Source of the DNA: Oscheius sp. JU75
Lineage: Eukaryota; Nematoda; Chromadorea; Rhabditida; Rhabditidae
DNA length: 64,000 bases
Reading direction: 5' to 3'
Assembly (NCBI GenBank): GCA_037178855.1
Contig: JASJZC010000001.1
Span: 8,184,001-8,248,000 of the forward strand
Below the pieces are notes generated by a model. That model made no database searches. It had not been told where the DNA came from and was given only the letters and a program-made list of their open reading frames with translations. Made by a program: the position numbers and the translations under genes. This document shows positions 43,608 to 56,100 of the stretch, one piece after another. The number at the start of each line of letters is the position of its first letter. The first letter of the stretch is position 1.

Positions 43608-46539
43608 CTCTTACTCCTCACTGTCAGGTATCCCTTCTGATCTTCAATTTTCTGCTCTTTCTTTTCTTCTTGATAATTCACAATACTCCCAGACGTCTTT
43701 ATCTTTTTTGTAACCCTGTAAAGAGAAAATGGACCGAGTTTTCCAACCCAACAAATTTTCTTGAAATCACTAAAAGTCATTGAAACCTACCGTAATCGAG
43801 TCAAACCCCGCTCCCCAAGTTTTCCCACACAGCTACAGTAACCGGGTACATCTGTAATGTTTTTCTCATAGATTTAAGCCTCATTGACCCCTTTTTTAAA
43901 TCCGTGCTTTTTGATATCATAGCGCCCTATTCGGTGTTCCTATAGTTCTCCCTTGCTTCCTCACGCATAATGCTTATATTCAATTCCGAAAGAAACTTGC
44001 AATTGATATATTCTTGCTCTGCAATTTCGTAAAGTTGTATCATTGTCTTTTTATATATAATTTCCTATATCACGTTTCTTAAAGAACCTTTCCGCTCATT
44101 AACGAGGTCGCGTTTTCCTGTCTGATCACTGGTGTCATCACTAGTTCTGAATTACTACTTGCCTTGATATCGTTGGTTTAATTGCAATTTGAGCGCCAAT
44201 TTTGTTTTTCAAATATTAATTTTTGTATATTTAAATAGTCCATCTAATTCAAAAGAATACTTAATCGAGTAACACCTATTGTCACTAGTCTGTTCAACAG
44301 GAACGCAGTCCTTTAGATTCGCTCGTCGTTTGCATTGAAGCTAGGGCGTAATTGCTGTTTCTTACCGGTTTCTATTTCCTGAATTGAACGAACCCAACGA
44401 GAAACAGCAAATTACGCCGAAATTTTGAACGGGTCTCGCGAGGAACGAGCCCAAAGGACTTCGAACTTTCCGACTGAACAGATTATATTCCTCTGTTGCC
44501 CAGTCTATTCATGAAAAAAAACCTTTGTAACTTACAATGTTTCCCCTGTAGTGATTGGAGTAAAGTATCTAATTTGAAACCCTCCCTCCCCCGCCATATT
44601 TTGACTCCAAACTACATATATTTTTTGTTTAGCCTGAACACATTGTGAAGTGACGAAGTCGGTTGTCTTCTATTTTGCCTCACTTACTGTTTTTGCTCAT
44701 TTTTTGCATTACGCCGAATTAAGGATCCAGCGGAACCCCACCTCATTTGCGTTTCTTACGCTCCGTTCCAGTTACTCAAGTCATTTTCATTGTTTTCGTA
44801 CCTGTATTACCCACTTTCGCTTGACCCTCGTAGTGACCACGAAAGCACAGTAGTTGACAGCCTTCTACCAAAGCTGTTCTCCTTCTCTCTTTTTGAACCT
44901 TGAAAGAATCTTGAAGGTTTTCGGCTGCTGGAGTTAGTACGGTGCTACCCCTCCCCTTTCCCATACAAAATCCAACCAAAAAGATCTGAAAACTACAAAA
45001 TCCCAAAAATAAACACCCTTAGAAGCATAGGGGACACGAGATTACAAAGACACTTTAACGTATTCTGCTATTTTCACATTCCTGTTAACAAGACTTGGCG
45101 GTTAGAAGCTCGATTACGGTGGTTCAGATTGTGTTTGTCCTTTTCTATGAAAAAATATGAAAGGTATTAAAATGTCCATTTTCCTTTACTTTTTTCGTTC
45201 CCCGGTTGTGTATTAATTTGAGTAATAAAGATTGATTCAACATCGCTCCTCTGGGCTTAAGTAAGCTCACATAGCTTCCACTACTAGTCTGTGCTTCTCA
45301 GCCCCTTTTGAGTTCCACCTATTCTCATGTCTCTCTAGACGCACCACCACCGCAGAACCAATGTCCTCCCAAAGACTCCCAGACAGACCTAGCATATCGC
45401 CTTTAACACCTACTCACAAAACAACTCAGTAACAAGTACCAAGTACCCTAAAGGGCTCAATGACACCTTGTTTCTTTGAAGTTTGCCTGGTTGCTATTCC
45501 CTTCTTTCGACCTGTGCTGGTCCTTCCATCTCGTTGCAACCTGTCTACATGTTTCACTTCAGTCGAGCAAACGATAGGAGCAACGTGCTCCCAAAGTCGC
45601 TGCCTCCCAAACTGATTTGCCTTCGCCTGACTTAACAACAATTAGTGGGCGTACAAAGTAACTGTCTCTAATTGGTAATAAAATCTTCCGACAGGCACAT
45701 ACAGACTTTTGGGCATCTCTGCTATCTAAAGCGCGATGGTCTCTGTGGCGGACTGTCTTTTTGTTTTTCGAGGTCGCGAAACAGAAGTCAAAAATTACTA
45801 AGCAATTAGTTTACGCCCGAAGTTTCCAAGTCAAGTTTGAAGTTCGAGATAGAAAATTTTGCTTTTGTAAAGAGAAAGAGTAGAAAAAGGTAATGGCGGA
45901 AAAGGTGCCTTTAGGCAGCTTGTTTAGAACTAGCTCCTACCTTTACAATTTGCAAGAGGCGTCTGCCCGAAATACATGTCAACTCTATTCTGGGATAACA
46001 CTTGACAATGCTTGTAGCCTTTCCTGTCCAGTGTTATATTAGATTAGAGTTGACAAGTCAAGCCAGGACAGTTCCAGTTACAAAAAGTGCACTGACAGTT
46101 AGTCGCCAGGAGCATAAGCTACTGTTTTCATGCAGACAGACTTTCCATGTTTGAGTTGGCCACTTACACAACAGTTAGACAGGGCTCCGTTTCCAAAATG
46201 ATTGAATTGACCACTTCAAACAGACACACAGAGACTTATGGGTGTTTAGAACTGCATTGATAGAACTGGCGATCTGTTAAAGCTAGCTTCGTATATAGAG
46301 TGAATAGACGAAGTCGGAAAGGTGCACAGAGACCCGAGTATGGGTGAGAGAGACACGGGACAATGATCAGGGGAGAGAGAGTGGGATATGGCAATCCATC
46401 AGACTGACTTTCTCCTATTTTCCTTCTGTACAACCACTCCAAAGGGAGAGAGAGAGAAAGGCAGCTTTCATCTAGCTGCCCGCTCTGACCACCAACCGCC
46501 CACTAGCCATCACAGTATCCGGTTGAGAGACACGTTAAT
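43608..46539. other. AT-rich intergenic region
   Basis: About 2.9 kb with no supported coding exon. AATAAA at about 45222 is far from any gene end. TTACGCC-containing pieces around 44345-44420 form a weak inverted repeat (GAAACAGCAAATTACGCC facing GGCGTAATTGCTGTTTC). Confidence 0.45.
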
Positions 46540-48817
46540 ATGCGCTGTTCCTCTCCATTAGTCCTTCTGCTTCTGACTTTACCTGCTACCATTGTCTGCA
46601 TTCCCGTACCAAATGGACAGCTGGGTAAGCTTCCACTTTCTTCTCCTTTCTACCGTAGTCCTTAGGAAATGTGGAGATCGAGTGCGGGGAGACTACCATC
46701 GAGGCGGTCTTCTTGACTGAGGCGGTCTTTGAGGGTGAGCCATGGAACAGTTCTGTATTCTTGTCATTTCAGGGAGAATTTTCGTCATTGGTCATGCTCA
46801 CGACCCGAAATGTATGACTAGAGATGTAGGCAGACGGACCACCTCGATCACCATTGACAAGAATGAATGTGGGGTGGTGACCACGAGATCGGTATGGTTT
46901 AGCTTCGTGAGCTGTCTTACACAACTGAACCTAAAAAGATAGTCTGGTTACAACGAATAGGAACAACAAGCAAAATATATTCCAAGACGGGGAATCGAAC
47001 CCTGATCCCACGGCCACTTGGCACTGCGCCATAGGTGCAAGCCGGAGACCAAGATTTGATTGGCCTATACCCCCATCACTATCTGAGCCATTGAAGAATC
47101 TATTTACTATCTTTCGTTGGAGACAGGCTATATATTAGGCAAGTCTAAACTCAAAGTTGTAGACTGATCCTAACGGCCTCTTCTCCACCGTCAAGATAAT
47201 GATCTCCTTCCACAACGACTTCATTACCAAAGTCGACCGGGTAACCCTTTTCTTTCCCATACTTTCTCAACAAGTCCTCTCCGTTTTCAGGGCTACGAAA
47301 TTTCCTGTTTCTATATGGCCGGCGATAAAACAGTCACGTATCCGATTACCGTCAACACGCCTGTAAGTTCTTTTACCAAGAAAATTTGGTCGACTGACAT
47401 GGGCTGTAAAAGTCCTGTTTTGGCTCATAGGAGGCCCATAAAAGTCGCCTAAGGAAAATAGGCGAAGGTTGAGAAATCATTGAACAGTTTCTGTGAAAAA
47501 TATAGCAATCTTTCAGAGCTTGGCCGGTCTGACCGAGATTGCCGAGATGCCCAGATGTCGGTATGAAGTAATTGATCCGGAGACTCGAGAACCGGCCGAG
47601 GTGGTGACTGTTGGAAGTAAACTTCTCCACAAATGGGTCTGCGAGAGTACAGCTCCAAGTGAGGGTTCCTCTTATCTTCAACAACATTTAAACAGACTTG
47701 TGGTGCATGAAGGTCCATTCGTGTCGTGTTGAAGACGGCTCAGGCACAGAGTTCACCATCCTGGACGAGAAGGGGTGAGCCTCAAAGCATCCAGATAGTT
47801 CAAAAGGTTTCCAGATGCTCAGTAGATCGATACCTACTCGACAATTTGGAATACTCTAGCGATCTCTCTGCACAGAAAGAGGCACATGCTTTTAAGTTTG
47901 CCGACAAGGTTTTCTATTTTTACAGTTGAGAAATAGTCTATAGGTGGTGGTCAACTTCCAGTGCAGTGTGCGTCTCGATATTAAGGATGGTGAATGTCCG
48001 GTGAGTTCTAGGGGCTCCGCTAAAATAAAAGAACTCAGATTCCCGCCTGTGAAGACCCTCTTCGGGCTGAACAGGCCAGAAAAGCCGCTGCCAGTCAATT
48101 CATTCCTCAAAGAACTACCCCGAGACCTGCTGCTCCTGCGACAACTCGTCGTCCCGTCTTTGCTGCTCAAACAAGAGCTCCTACAACACGTCAGCCTCTG
48201 AGAAACTTCCCTACTCAACGAGTGGCCACCTCCAGAAGACCAGTGACCCGTAATCCCGTTCACCCAGTGTTCAAAAACACAAGAAAGCCGAGAAACGCGG
48301 GCTGGGCGGAGGAGGTACGTGTGTCTCTCGCGAAAACAGGGCGATACATGACTGCTTGGCGCAATGGTAGCGCGTTCGACTCCAGATCGAAAGGTTGGGC
48401 GTTCGATCCGCTCAGTGGTCAAAAGTTTTTGCTTTTCTTGCTATCGCTGAACAAAGTTTTTCGACTTGGTTTTAATGCCGTTTAGAGAGTAGAATGTTGA
48501 GTTTTATTTTTAGATTGATGTGGAAAATCTCACTGAACAAGCTGGGGGAATTGAGATAGACGTCAGAGCACAACAGATCGACGTTTTGGACCCAGTCTTT
48601 GGTGTGTACCACTTTTTTCCAAACACTCTTCTGAACACTCTTAGATTCTGACGCGGAAGCTGCCCGGAAGACTGAACTCCGTCGGCTTCGTCGTAACCCC
48701 AAGGACTGTGTTTCCCGGAACTTTTTCATTCTCGCTGCCTCCTCCTCTCTGGCCCTAATCACTATCCTCATCGCTACTGTCGTTCTCCTCATCTGTCGTC
48801 CAGCTTCCAAAGTCTAG
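46540..48817 (+). CDS. Cuticlin-like ZP-domain membrane protein
   Basis: Twelve exons: 46540-46624, 46666-46734, 46773-46891, 47163-47240, 47291-47362, 47517-47658, 47696-47774, 47815-47908, 47944-48000, 48039-48314, 48514-48601 and 48645-48817, all in phase, 443 aa. Signal peptide MRCSSPLVLLLLTLPATIVC. The ZP domain begins NVEIECGETTIEAVFLTEAV and includes GRIFVIGHAHDPKC, MPRCRYEVID, HKWVCES, VHSCRVEDGSG and LDNLEYSSDLSAQKEAHAF, all hallmark cuticlin ZP motifs with conserved Cys. A Pro/Thr/Arg-rich spacer follows (exon 10). Near the C terminus RLRR resembles a furin site, then comes a membrane helix (ILAASSSLALITILIATVVL) and a short tail. Such proteins are secreted by the epidermis, cleaved and polymerised into cuticle. 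An intact tRNA-Trp lies in intron 10. Confidence 0.92.
46981..47050 (-). pseudogene. tRNA-like pseudogene or SINE head in cuticlin intron 3
   Basis: Minus strand: TATGGCGCAGTGCC (A box) and CAGGGTTCGATTCCCCG (B box) with standard spacing, but no pairing acceptor or anticodon stem that I can form. Confidence 0.45.
48350..48421 (+). tRNA. tRNA-Trp (anticodon CCA)
   Basis: 72 nt. Acceptor GACTGCT pairs with AGTGGTC (two G-U pairs) plus discriminator A. D arm GCGC-AATGGTA-GCGC pairs perfectly. Anticodon arm TTCGA-CTCCAGA-TCGAA pairs perfectly with loop anticodon CCA. T arm GGGCG-TTCGATC-CGCTC pairs with one wobble. A TTTTT run at about 48426-48430 supplies the Pol III terminator. It lies in intron 10 of the cuticlin gene on the same strand and has no tRNA intron. 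Confidence 0.93.
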
Positions 48818-48897
48818 GAACTGAAGAGGAAGAAAAAGAAACAAAAGTACATCTCAGGAAATTATTAGAACCTAATTTTCTCTCGTGCAATGTAAAT

Positions 48898-48903
48898 AAT
48901 AAA
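48898..48903 (+). terminator. AATAAA poly(A) signal of the cuticlin gene
   Basis: AATAAA 80 nt after the TAG stop. Confidence 0.5.
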
Positions 48904-51263
48904 TATGGTCTCCTTCATTTCCAAGTGAGTATCGAGAGAAAAGCTCGGTAAAAGACTACCCTACAGTTTGATATAGTCGAATGCCCATCTGAAGTTTTCT
49001 GCAAAAAAACCGAGACTTTCCGTAGCCGGATGAGACCCAAATCGGCGTCTCTCCCACTGAAAGAGGAGTTTGAAGTAACGGGGTGAGGTGCCTAAACTTG
49101 AGAAAGTACAAGATTCTGGTCTCTGCTGTCTTCACGCGACTATCTTTACGTTGTTTGTTCACGTTCTCACTCCAAGCTCTGTTTTCACCTAATTCGATTG
49201 TCGCCCCAGAACAGGTTCATTAGCATATGCGACACTGCTAAATTACGCAATGACAGGGCTAGAGAACCCGTCGTTCTGTCGCGATTAGGGAAAACATTGA
49301 GAGGAAGTTGGGGGAGAGAAAGACTGTCTGAGGGAGAGTCTTCTATTCCGGGACGACAATCCAAACAATCAAACCATAAATTTTAGACGGAGGACGTGAA
49401 ACGACCGAGCGGACGTCCAAAATACACTTCTTTTTGAACTGACAACGTCAGACCGCCTGGGTGTGTATCGTAAGCAAGGATTACACAGGTGACTAGTCTG
49501 GGAGAGACGCCGGGAAAGGGTTTTGTTCAAGAAAACCGTGACAAAAAAAGTGTTTTCGAAAGAGGTCTGCTCTGCTCCTGGCTCAGCATCTGGCTCTCTG
49601 ATATGAGGCTGTCTCTCTTTGCGGCTCAATCGCTCCATGAGCTCGAGAAAAAAACTGGGGGATACGGTAAACGACGTTTTATCGCCGTCGTTCGTGGCCT
49701 CCAAAAGACCATGGACGTCCTGTCTTTCTCTCAGTTTATGACTCTCTCTGCCCCCGTGCAGAAGGCGACATCGAGAGTCGAGAGATGGTTGTTTGATACC
49801 CACCAATTTTGATCTTGGCGACGTTTGGAGCGACGTCTTCGAGTGATCTCGGCCTCGATAACAAGCTTGACTGTTGAGTATTAGTTTGCCGGTTCGCTAG
49901 CCTTGGGTGAGGTGAGCTTGCAACCCGCTTCTTTCAATCGTCTTCTAGTAGACATCCCTACTCTTTCAGTCTAAAGAAAACAATGAGTACAGGGGGCTCC
50001 GAACTACCCCATCTCTGGCCCCCCTGAAGAATAACATTTTGTACTCACCATGTCACCAAGCAATTAAAGGCTCCCGGTGTCTGTGTCTCTTCAATACATG
50101 GTCGAGAGAGAGGGAGAGGGAGAGAGAGAGTGAGGAAATGCGGAAGGAACTGAACCAGTTCGCTTCACAAAAGAGGCATAAGATTAGACTCTCTGACCAG
50201 AGAGATTATCTTTATTTTCCCTTCTCTAAAGGTTCAAAATTTACCACTTTGCGCGTTTGATCTTCCGTGCGTATCAGTGACAGTAATGGCTGTTTCCGAA
50301 ACGAGACTGGTAGGGGGATGACCCCGCTTGAAAAATGGCTTGGCTAGAAGTCGTGTGATCAGTGGTGATGCATTTAGGACAAGTAGATAAAGCTTTTCTA
50401 GGCTTTATGCTTCTCCTAAGAATCTGGGAACTCTCTAACGCTTAGTTTTAGATTTTGTGGCTGATGCAAAAAGAATTTACAGGTTAACTAACAGGAAGAA
50501 GGTAGTCATGCAGTATAGCTGATTCAGTGACTCTTGTTTACTACAAATTCTCTTCAGCTTCCTTTCCAAATGCCCAAAAGTCAAAACAACAGAACTGTCT
50601 AGCTGTTGAACAAGTGGCCAAACAAACAGCTATTTTAAATTGTATCTCTGTTTATCTGGCGAAGCCAGTATTGCCAATTAGTGAGTCACTTCGTGACAGT
50701 AGGTGTTAAAGTCGACGTAAGTAAGTTTGGGAACTATTGTCTTTGGAAGAACGTTGTTTCTACTGAGGTAAACAACTGAAGGAAGACAAAGACTACACAG
50801 AATCTGGGTCAGAGGTAATAGGAATGGGATATAAAGTAGAACCGTAAGAGCATAACTGTCACTTAAACCCGGTAAGATTATCAGAAATCGGGGATTAGAG
50901 GCCTTTGCTCTCGTCTGAACTCTTTGGTAAACCAAATTTAACGGTCGGACAAAAGAGTCTAACCTAATTAGCGTCATTGCTATTCGTAGCATATTATCCA
51001 GCCTACTTTCTTTATGTCTTCTCAGCAGCTTTCTCTGTCATCCACCCGACAAAATCCAACCTAGCCATACATATCGAAACCAGATACATCTCTCCCGCTC
51101 AACAGTTCAAAAAGCAAACTCTTTCCTCCCCCTCCTGACTCAATAAAGTGACGTTCTAACAGGTACTGTAAGTATCTCTCTCGCGCACCCCCGTGTCCAA
51201 AAACCATTTTGGAACAGGCGGGACGATGGGCGGGACTGTTGTTGGACCGCGACGAGACAACGA
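48904..51263. other. Intergenic region, no supported gene
   Basis: About 2.4 kb. The overlapping ORFs at 49369-49812 on both strands have no recognisable sequence or splice support. A GA-rich tract lies at about 50104-50130. Confidence 0.45.
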
Positions 51264-51268
51264 TATAA
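51264..51268 (+). promoter_or_regulatory. TATA box of the SXP/RAL-2 gene
   Basis: GATATAAG context, 72 nt upstream of the ATG; followed at about +30 by CCTCAACTTCC, a possible initiator. Confidence 0.45.
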
Positions 51269-51335
51269 GAGGGTAGTCGACCGGAGGGCCAGAATCCTCA
51301 ACTTCCTTACTCATTCAGAGCAAAACCCGAGAACT

Positions 51336-53031
51336 ATGTACTCACTATTCATCGTTGCCGCTCTAGCTGCCGTGACGTTAGCCCAAAATCCCTTCCTTGC
51401 CACCGTAAGTCTTCCGTTCTAAGAGATAGTTGAGAATTTTGCTCAGAGCGACAACTGTATATTGTCCCAAGAAATCCAGAAAGTCGCGCGTTTCGATCTC
51501 AGTACCTCTTTCGGTAAGGCAGCTTGCTAATTCTTAGAAAAACGGTAGCTGAGGCAATATCTATGTGTTATGGAGCCATATCTACAGTCAAGCATTTTTA
51601 AAGCTATGCCTGCGTTGATTCGATCTTTTTGCATTGCAAAAAAGAAACAGTCGAAAACACCGTAAACAGCAATAAAATGGACAAAGTTGGTCTCTTTTTT
51701 CTGCAAATTTGCACCCGGGTCGGGAACATAAACGGGGGATGTTTTACGGCGAACAGCAGCACAGAAAATGGCTGTTTATCAGTCCGTTCTTTGCAATGAT
51801 ACAATCACATTTTACCAAATGTTTTCGCTACAAATGACGCTTTCAAATGCCCCCGCTGCAAACGGTCTGACCTCGTCTGCTATTCCCGTCAAAAATGTCT
51901 GCTCCCGTACAAGTGCGGGGCCACTTGAAGGCTGTTTCAATGAAAGACAGCCGAGGAGAAGAGGGATTCTCCCGTCTCGTCACCCCCCTACCAAAAATTC
52001 AAACAATCAAGTGTTCAACGGATGGTCAGTCGGGTTGTAATCAGTTTTCTCGCTCTTGGTGCGGGACTGTGACCACGACGCCGTTTGATTTCGCGATCTT
52101 AGAACTTGGTCTTGGAAAATAGGCAATAACAAGCCAATGTTTCAGCAGCCCTACGCGAAAAGATGGGAGTTCGAGCAGTTGCTGGCAAGAAGTCAAGGTC
52201 TCCCGAAGGCTGAAATCGACAGACGCGTCGTCCAATGGGTCGGTCAGCAGAATCCCACTATCCAGGTAAGGGTTTGAACCTATTTTTTATTTATCTGGAA
52301 GGGAGGGAAGCGAGAGAGAAAGAGTCTTGATGTTTACGTTAAAAATCAAAATAATCCTATTAACCGTCTAGACCAGTTATTTTAGTCTATTCACAGCGGA
52401 GCGATAGAAAGTGATCCAAGAAAAAACAGAAGGGCATGCGGTACATAAAACTATAACAAGATTTATAGTCTGTTCAGGAACGGAGTTGACTGTAGAATTA
52501 CTGTAAAACTTTTCCTCGCGGGATCTCACCTTTTTTGGGTTTGTTTTCAAACATAGCGAATAACAACGAAAAAAGGCTGATAAGCAAAAAATACATAGAA
52601 AATCAAGGGAAATCCGCCGCCAAATGTTAAAAGACTGGCACAGAGGGTTCCGCGAGAAAAAACAACTACAGTATGCCGCCAGTGAATCCCGTTCCCGAAC
52701 AGAGCATACAATAACTGGCAGTACTTGAAAGGGCGGAAGCATGCTACTTTTCGATCGCAACTACTATGCTAAACTGCCTAATTTTCAGCAAGAATGGGCC
52801 CAGTTCAACTGGCGCATGCAGCAGGCAGCCAACGAGTACCAGTACCGTCTGGCCCGAATGTCCCCGGAAGCGCGTAAGGCCGATCAACGTCTGACTCAAG
52901 TAGCCAACTACCCCTACTTCTCGGCGGAAGAAAAAGGCTACCTCGTGCATCAGATCATCGACAGCTTGCCGCCCAATGTCAAGTCGGAAATCCTCGAAGT
53001 GTTGATGAATGCCCGTCCGGTCAACTTCTAA
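51336..53031 (+). CDS. SXP/RAL-2 (DUF148) family secreted protein
   Basis: Three exons: 51336-51404, 52146-52265 and 52789-53031, in phase, 143 aa. Signal peptide MYSLFIVAALAAVTLA, then QNPFLAT. The DUF148 core follows: RWEFEQLLARSQGLPKAEID, VVQWVGQQNP, a helix with MQQAANEYQYRLARMSPEAR, then LTQVANYPYFSAEEKGYLVH and IIDSLPPNVKSEIL, matching the family's usual order and length. Members are abundant excreted or surface-associated proteins of nematodes, some of which bind metal or act as parasite antigens; the function here is unknown. An exon-like piece at 51448-51514 was left out because it breaks the frame and the family does not need it. The gene is convergent with NELF-C/D, with about 110 bp between stop codons. 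Confidence 0.88.
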
Positions 53032-53140
53032 TCCGATCCTCAACGAGTTTTAAAAGCCACACAATATCTCCTCCGAGCCAATACGGGAAATGCTTTATGT
53101 GTACACGAATATGTGAATGAATGGTTACAGTTACCCGTTT

Positions 53141-56100
53141 TTACATTGAGATTCGGGACTTTTTCGTCTGAGGAGGGGGAGGTGCTTCGTCCTCCTCGAG
53201 ACAGCCGCATTCTCGGAGAAAGTCGGTCACGCAGGGAAAGTGTCTTCTGGAGTTCTCGTCGAAGACGTCGTGGTCTTCTACCAGAGGCAGCATGTAGGTT
53301 TTGAGCAGGTCCGAGTAGGGCGGCATGATCATCTCGAGTATCTACAAATGGAATGAAATGAGTATAGGCTTTGATAACTATCGCCTCTCGCGACTCAAAT
53401 GATAGTTATGGTCTCAATTGTTAAATCTCTCTACTACTTCCTGTCAACCTGTCATTGTCTTTCCCTCAATTCCACCTGTCCGCATGTTTCTCCTTTTTGT
53501 GTCTCTCCAGTCGTACAATCTTTCTTTACTAAAGCGCAATGATGTCAGTCCGTCTGTGTGTCTGTCATAGTGTCCGCACAATCGCCTGCCAAGCCTAATA
53601 CCCAGAAACGCTGACAAGTCATTTCATGTCAAGAAATAAGGGACAAGCCAGCTGTGGAGAGAACTGCTACTAGGAAGTCATCCCTAATACTCAATGTCAT
53701 AAAATAACTGTCCCTGATACTAGCTTCAGACATAAGCAGACAGAGACTATTGGTGTTGAGTGTGTCTGTCACGAAAGTTCCAAGTATTAGGCAGTTGTTA
53801 TCAAAGTACGCATTGCAGTTTAGATTTGTTTACTTTTTTACAGAGTTCATACAATCGTGCAGTACGGACGAATAGCTCGGCTTTCATCGTGGGGACACGT
53901 GGTCAAGTAACGCCTTTTTTGAATTTTGCTTTTAAAAAAAACATGTACCTTCTGTATGACTCTGGGCTATAAAAAGAACAAATATAAAGATAGAGTCACC
54001 AAAGATTCTGTCAGATGCTCTCTGCTTTTCTTCTAGGTAACCCGTACTGTCATCACCACTATAATCTTTTCAGCACTGCTATCCAGTCTGGTGGAACTGT
54101 CCTCGGCTTACACCTACAAAGAACGTGTCTGGTTCGGCTGCCTGGTGTCGCCACCGCATCACGGTCTACTAGTCCGCCGGAGCGGTCGAAGTGATCATCG
54201 TTCTCCTCATCTGCAGTTGCTGCATCTATTTCTGCGTGACAGCCAATAGGGCAGCAATCATGACTGTTGAAGAGCCTTACTACGATCCGGCCTTCGCGCA
54301 CGCGCACATGTATCAGGCTCCGCCACAGGTCGCCGTCGTACCGGTGGGACATGCAACAACAAGACCGGGTCGATCCGCTAGTCAGGTCTCAAGAAGTCGT
54401 CCGTCCAGCCAACAGGAGCCAACCTCTAACCCGCGTGATTCGGGGCTTATAAAATAAAACACAGTCCAGAAAACATTAGAAGGCGCGTAGCTGCCACAAA
54501 TTAGTTCGGCACTGGTCGTCTTCTCTATGAGTCTCTCCTTGTGTGGTCAGCTTCATACTCTTTAGGTAACTTCTATTCCCTTGACAGACTGCCCAAAAAA
54601 TCAAAAACGAGTCTTTCATTGCCTGGTCACAGCCAGGTCAATCAGGAAATCTCACGTTTCTGCGGCGTGTCATTGATTTTAGAAGAACGCCGTTCCAAGA
54701 AAACAAACTTTTGCACAGGCTGCAGACCAAGATCGTAACCACTTTGGTCAAGTTCAGTTCTCTAAACGGGAGAACGCGCAGCGACTACGTCATCGCCTCC
54801 ATCTTAAAATATCTTACCTCAGTCACAAAGTAGCGAACTAGAGAGACGTCAATTTCACCGTCTGCGAACCAGGAGGCAACTTTTTCCAGAACACTGGTCA
54901 CTTCGCCTTCCGAGAAGAGATGAACGAGCCGGTCCAGGACCAACTTCTGACGCTCCATAATGACCTCGGCCACCTCGGGGCTCTTGGAGATCTTCGAGTA
55001 GATTTCTCGACAAATTCGGAAGATCTTCCCACGCAACTTTGGATGTTTTGAAGCGATTTGGTCCATGAAGCAGAGACAGACATTCGGGAGTTCGCCTGAA
55101 AAACACCTTCTTCTCCCGGTGCAGAACAATTAGAGGGGATTCTTCGTCAGAGATCAGGACAGTAATTACTCTCTCTGGGAGACCGTGTGGTTTTTAGAAG
55201 ACACACTCACCCAGGGTACTCTCCGAGAGTAAGAGAGTATGAATGTAATAGAGTAGTCCCATGGCAATGACCGGTCTATCGGCCAGATCCAAAAGATGCA
55301 GATCCCTGGTCAGGTCATCACACTTTTCCAGGGTAGAAATACACGAACTCAGATCCTCTCTAGTCGCTTGGAAGTCGTTTTTGTTCTGTTTTTTTTTCGA
55401 TTAGTACGATACCGTAAAACCTCTATTAGAAGCCTACCATTACGTAAGGAAATACACCATTGCGTATTCGCGTTTTTCAAAACGCCTTTTTCTAACTTTC
55501 CAATGTTCTGTAAAGCTGTAGCGCGTGATCTGTTTTACAAGATTCCAGAACACCGGAAAGTCGGAAAAAGTCGTCTTGACCCCCCGAAAAACGCGAATAG
55601 GCAATGGCGTACTTCCTTACGTAATGGTAGGCTTCTGATAGTGGTTTTACGATATCAAAGTCCACCTACCGTACTCCTATAGTTCTCCCGGAAAGATTCC
55701 GAAACGGCGCCTGCATAGGCCAAGAGGTAAATGTACATGTCACGATGCTCTGTCACTTTGGGACCTTCGCAATGGAAGAGAGAATCGATGAGGAGATCCG
55801 TGAGGGTAAAGTCACGAATGATATCGACGTTGACGGGTCGGGGAGTTGTAAAGTCCTAGAAGAACTCGACTCACTGATCAGTTGTGAAACCTACTTCGTA
55901 GACGTGCTTGATGTCGGCCGGGTTCAGTTCTTTCTTGCTGATCATGTTCAGTAGTGAGGTTATGATGTCGTCCGGGATCTGAAAACCAATTTCAGTTTCG
56001 TCTACCAGCTTAGCCGCTCTTTCGGATGCCGGCGGGGATCTCGAACCCAGGTTGATTAGATTTATAGCCCAGCTCACTAACCGCTGAGCTATAAATGACG

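Noticed and set aside
49369-49812. Overlapping ORFs on both strands at 49.4-49.8 kb
   Set aside because: No family signature, no splice or poly(A) context, and both strands are equally open.
51425-51515. Exon-like piece (SDNCILSQEIQKVARFDL) in SXP/RAL-2 intron 1
   Set aside because: Its length (67 nt) breaks the frame with the next exon, and direct splicing of exon 1 to 52146 gives the normal family layout.
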